NCBI RefSeq assembly: GCF_014190915.1
Contig: NZ_JACHVU010000011.1
Coordinates: 62,001-126,000, forward strand
DNA length: 64,000 nucleotides
Reading direction: 5' to 3'
Origin: Mycolicibacterium iranicum
GTDB lineage: Bacteria > Actinomycetota > Actinomycetes > Mycobacteriales > Mycobacteriaceae
Part shown: piece by piece, positions 61,521 to 64,000 of the stretch
Layout of the letters: each line of letters opens with the position of its first letter
Position numbering within the stretch: position 1 is the first letter of the stretch
Notes under the pieces: generated by a model
Database searches by the model: none
What the model saw: the letters and a program-made list of their open reading frames with translations, nothing else
Told to the model about the DNA's origin: nothing
Translations under genes and position numbers: made by a program

Positions 61521-63118
61521 GAAGCCGATCCTTCCAGGACGGTGTCGGTCGTGTCATTCACCGCGACCGGAAGGGTGAACCGGAACCGGGTGCCTTCGGT
61601 GTAGGCCGTGTCGATCCAGATGGTGCCGCCGTGGTGTTCGACGATCTTCTTGCACAGCGCGAGCCCGATACCCGTTCCGCTGTAGGCGTCGCGCCCGTGC
61701 AACCGCTGGAAGATCACGAATACCTTGTCGCTGAACTCGGGGGCGATGCCGATGCCGTTGTCGGTCACGGTGAACGACCAACTCTGCTCGTCGGGATCCT
61801 CGCTGGGAACACAGTCGACCGTGATGTGCGGCGGCACGCCCTCGCGACGGAACTTGACCGCGTTGCCGATCAGGTTCTGCCACAGCATCGTCAGCAGCGT
61901 CGGGTCGCCCTTGATGGTCGGCAGGCCGTCGGCCGGCAGGTCGATGACCGCACCCGACTCGCCGACGGCGGTGGCCAGGTTCGACAGCGCGGCGTCCACC
62001 GCGGCGCCGAGGTCGACGTGGTCCTCGGTGGCGTTGAGCCTGCCGACCCGGGAGAACGTCAACAGGTCGTTGATCAGCACCTGCATCCGCTTGGCGCCGT
62101 CGACCGCGAAACCGATGTACTCGATCCCGCGGTCGTCGAGCTTGTCGCCGTATCTCTTCTCCAGGAGCTGACAGAACGACGCGACCTTGCGCAGGGGTTC
62201 CTGCAGGTCATGAGAGGCGACGTAGGCGAACTGCTCGAGTTCGGCGTTGGAACGGCGCAGCTCCTCGGCGTGGATGTCGAGCGCTTCGGCCGCCGCCCTC
62301 GAGGCGTCCAGCTCTTCGACGATGCGCAGCCGCATGTACTCCACGTCGGCGGCGATACCGCGGATGTCCTTCGGGCCCTGGGGCTCGATGCGTTCGGAGA
62401 AGCTCCCGCCGGCGATCCGCCGGCACGCTGCGGCCAGGGCCGACAGGGGACGCACGAGGGCGCGGCGGGTCAGCACGGCCAGCCCGACGATCGTCAGCGC
62501 GAACGCGAGCAGCATCGCGGTCAGCACGGCGTTGCGCACGGTGCGGATCGAGTCGAGCTCCGCCACGGCTTCGTTGCGCGCTTCGACGAGGTGGGCGTTC
62601 TGGGTCTGGAACAGCGAGCGCAGCCGGTCGAACTCGGTCTTGCCGATGGCCGTCAGCTCGGGGGGCACGACCGCGGGGCGCCCCGGCGTCACCGACGCGA
62701 TGACCGGCTCGGCGTAGTTCGTGCGCCAGGATCCGGAGGCCTGCTCCAACGCATCGAGATCGTCCAGCAGGTCCGGGCGGTCCTGCTCGTGCACCCGCAG
62801 ATCGGCCGACACCTGCTGCTCGGTGACCCTGCCGTCGTCGTAGGGCTGGAGGAACTGACGGTCCGCGGCGATCGCGTACCCACGCACGGCCGTCTCCTGG
62901 TCCCGCAGGGCAGCCTGAAGTTGATAGGCCGCAACGCGCGCCGGCCCGAGGTGGTCGATGAGCTGCGCGGTGACCTGGTCGGTGCGGTTCAGCAGCACGG
63001 CGACGGTGATACCGCCGATCAGCACGACCAGCCCCATCACCGACAGCACCACGTACTGCCAGCCCTGCACGGTCAGGCCCGCGGCGACCCGGCGGCGCCG
63101 CTGGTGATCCTCGCTCAC
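61517..63118 (-). CDS. CHASE3-HAMP sensor histidine kinase
   Basis: A 533-residue membrane kinase. Order: TM1 (about 19-42), extracytoplasmic CHASE3-like helical domain (about 45-185), TM2 (about 193-212), HAMP (about 213-265), dimerisation domain with H303 in ASHDLQEPLRK, and a HATPase domain with N box (LWQNLIGNAVKFR), DNGIGIA and GTGIGLALCKK. It senses an unknown extracytoplasmic signal. The GTG at 63118 overlaps the phosphatase stop as GTGA. Confidence 0.9.
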   Translation of the reverse strand: MSEDHQRRRRVAAGLTVQGWQYVVLSVMGLVVLIGGITVAVLLNRTDQVTAQLIDHLGPARVAAYQLQAALRDQETAVRGYAIAADRQFLQPYDDGRVTEQQVSADLRVHEQDRPDLLDDLDALEQASGSWRTNYAEPVIASVTPGRPAVVPPELTAIGKTEFDRLRSLFQTQNAHLVEARNEAVAELDSIRTVRNAVLTAMLLAFALTIVGLAVLTRRALVRPLSALAAACRRIAGGSFSERIEPQGPKDIRGIAADVEYMRLRIVEELDASRAAAEALDIHAEELRRSNAELEQFAYVASHDLQEPLRKVASFCQLLEKRYGDKLDDRGIEYIGFAVDGAKRMQVLINDLLTFSRVGRLNATEDHVDLGAAVDAALSNLATAVGESGAVIDLPADGLPTIKGDPTLLTMLWQNLIGNAVKFRREGVPPHITVDCVPSEDPDEQSWSFTVTDNGIGIAPEFSDKVFVIFQRLHGRDAYSGTGIGLALCKKIVEHHGGTIWIDTAYTEGTRFRFTLPVAVNDTTDTVLEGSAS

Positions 63119-64000
63119 GAGTGCGTCACCCGTTCGACCCGCACCACCGCGATGTCGTCGCTGATGCCGCCGTCGGACGCCGCGCGCTCCTCCACGGCGT
63201 CGATCAACGCGTCCACGAACGCCCGGCCCGGCAGGTGCGCGAGGGTGCGGGCGAGCTCGAGCAGCCCGGCCTCGCCCAGACGCTCGTTGCCGCGGCCGAT
63301 GTGACCTTCGAACAGTCCGTCGGTGAGCAAGACCAGACCTTTGCCTTCGGGCAGCTCGACCTGCTGCGGTGTCCAATCGCGGCCGTGCAGCCCGAGCGCC
63401 GGGCCGCCGGCGGGCTCCACCCATTCGACCGTGCCGCCGCCGTGCAGCAGCATCCCCGGGTGCCCGGCACGCACAGCGGTGATCACGGACCCCTCCGGCG
63501 GGATCCTCAGGCTGAGCACCGTGGCGAAGATCCCCCGGCCCGCACGCTCGGCGCGCAGGATGCGTTCGAGCTGGTTCATCCGGTCAGAGCCGTGCAGACC
63601 CGCGAAGGTCAGCGCCCGCCAGGCGATGCGCAGCGCCACCCCGAGGGCCGCTTCGTCGGGTCCGTGGCCCGACACGTCGCCGATCATCACGTGCACGGTG
63701 CGGTCGGGGGTCTGGACGAAGTCGTAGAAGTCGCCGCCGAGCAGCGCGTTCTCGCGACTGGGCCGGTACTGGCTGACGATCTCGACGCCCGGGTTGTCGA
63801 GCAGGAGCGGCGAGGGGAGCAGACCCCGTTCCAGCCGGGCGTTCTCGCGGGCCCGCAGCTGGCTGGCCTGCAGGTCGACGGAGGTGAGCTCGGCACGCTT
63901 GCGTTCGATGGCGTACAGCACGGCGCGCCTCAGCACCTCGGGGTCTACCCGGTCCTTGATCAGGTAGTCCTGCGCTCCGGCCGATACCGCGGACACCCCG
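63115..64000 (-). CDS. REC-SpoIIE (PP2C) serine phosphatase, partial
   Basis: The C-terminal 295 residues of a response-regulator-linked phosphatase; the N-terminus lies beyond the right edge. The visible start (SAVSAGAQDYLIKDRVDPEVLRRAV) is the end of a receiver domain. The PP2C/SpoIIE domain follows with ENALLGGDFYDFVQ, HVMIGDVSGHGPDEAAL and ISDDIAVVRVER metal-binding segments. Such proteins dephosphorylate STAS anti-anti-sigma factors. It leads the operon that continues with the CHASE3 kinase, receiver and phosphodiesterase. Confidence 0.87.
   Translation of the reverse strand, partial: GVSAVSAGAQDYLIKDRVDPEVLRRAVLYAIERKRAELTSVDLQASQLRARENARLERGLLPSPLLLDNPGVEIVSQYRPSRENALLGGDFYDFVQTPDRTVHVMIGDVSGHGPDEAALGVALRIAWRALTFAGLHGSDRMNQLERILRAERAGRGIFATVLSLRIPPEGSVITAVRAGHPGMLLHGGGTVEWVEPAGGPALGLHGRDWTPQQVELPEGKGLVLLTDGLFEGHIGRGNERLGEAGLLELARTLAHLPGRAFVDALIDAVEERAASDGGISDDIAVVRVERVTHS

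Overview
The window reads as chromosome of a Mycobacterium (probably a fast-growing, Mycolicibacterium-type species). Support: high G+C throughout, many GTG/TTG starts, and characteristic families: an antigen-85-like signal peptide at the left edge, bacterioferritin with an iron-box region, a cyclopropane mycolic acid synthase, an LpqH-type lipoprotein, MgtA-type mannosyltransferase, CYP124 and CYP125 cytochromes, and KstR-like boxes. The gene set (DUF1810, bfrA, large MFS pump, glnA3, amidohydrolase ... nitronate monooxygenase ... cinA, STAS protein) recalls the M. tuberculosis Rv1873-Rv1904 neighbourhood from memory, but with many accessory genes interleaved. Coding density is very high; no gap above 300 bases was found, and I saw no tRNA, rRNA, CRISPR array or insertion sequence.

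Layout. 1-12 kb: partial secreted mycolyltransferase-like gene, DUF1810 protein, a coupled nucleoside deaminase/GH13 pair, a TetR-membrane protein-TPR run, a flavin monooxygenase divergent from a hotdog thioesterase, a FUSC-type membrane protein, and an EthD/enoyl-CoA hydratase pair. 11.8-13.4 kb: iron module (bacterioferritin-associated ferredoxin, an unknown protein, iron-box DNA, bacterioferritin). 13.5-19.4 kb: MFS exporter, then an AhpD-like/GlnA3/amidohydrolase operon behind a 26-bp palindrome, then an ArsR/SRPBCC operon with its operator inside the promoter. 19.4-25.7 kb: two N-acyl-D-amino-acid-deacylase-type amidohydrolases with a SnoaL-like protein, a secreted dienelactone-hydrolase-like lipoprotein and mgtA.

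25.8-30.1 kb: repeat-containing membrane protein, then a minus-strand run ending in CYP124. 30.2-37.2 kb: cyclopropane synthase, agmatinase, thioesterase, threonine dehydratase-like enzyme, a DUF7159-like proline-rich protein, Pr6Pr membrane protein, L,D-transpeptidase and LpqH. 37.2-45.3 kb: XRE and TetR regulators, FAD monooxygenase, CYP125 paralogue, proline-rich secreted protein, a molybdopterin oxidoreductase and another TetR. 45.3-55 kb: UvrA-like ABC protein, nitronate monooxygenase, HAD phosphatase, STAS/HATPase partner-switching pair, a DAPDH-like dehydrogenase, an SDR resembling 20-beta-hydroxysteroid dehydrogenase, cinA. 55-64 kb: amidase, small membrane proteins, YaaA, an NlpC/P60-like protein, a phosphodiesterase, and a response regulator/CHASE3 kinase/SpoIIE phosphatase operon running off the right edge.

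Functional threads: (i) steroid/branched-lipid oxidation (CYP124, CYP125, SDR, nitronate monooxygenase, DAPDH-like protein) with exact KstR-consensus sites at 48972-48985 and 51985-51998; (ii) a split 'FluG' pair, glutamine-synthetase-like plus amidohydrolase, under a strong palindrome that also contains the KstR core; (iii) iron storage and release around an IdeR-like box; (iv) two separate partner-switching/phosphorelay modules. All assignments come from reading the sequence and remembered family features; no database search was run.
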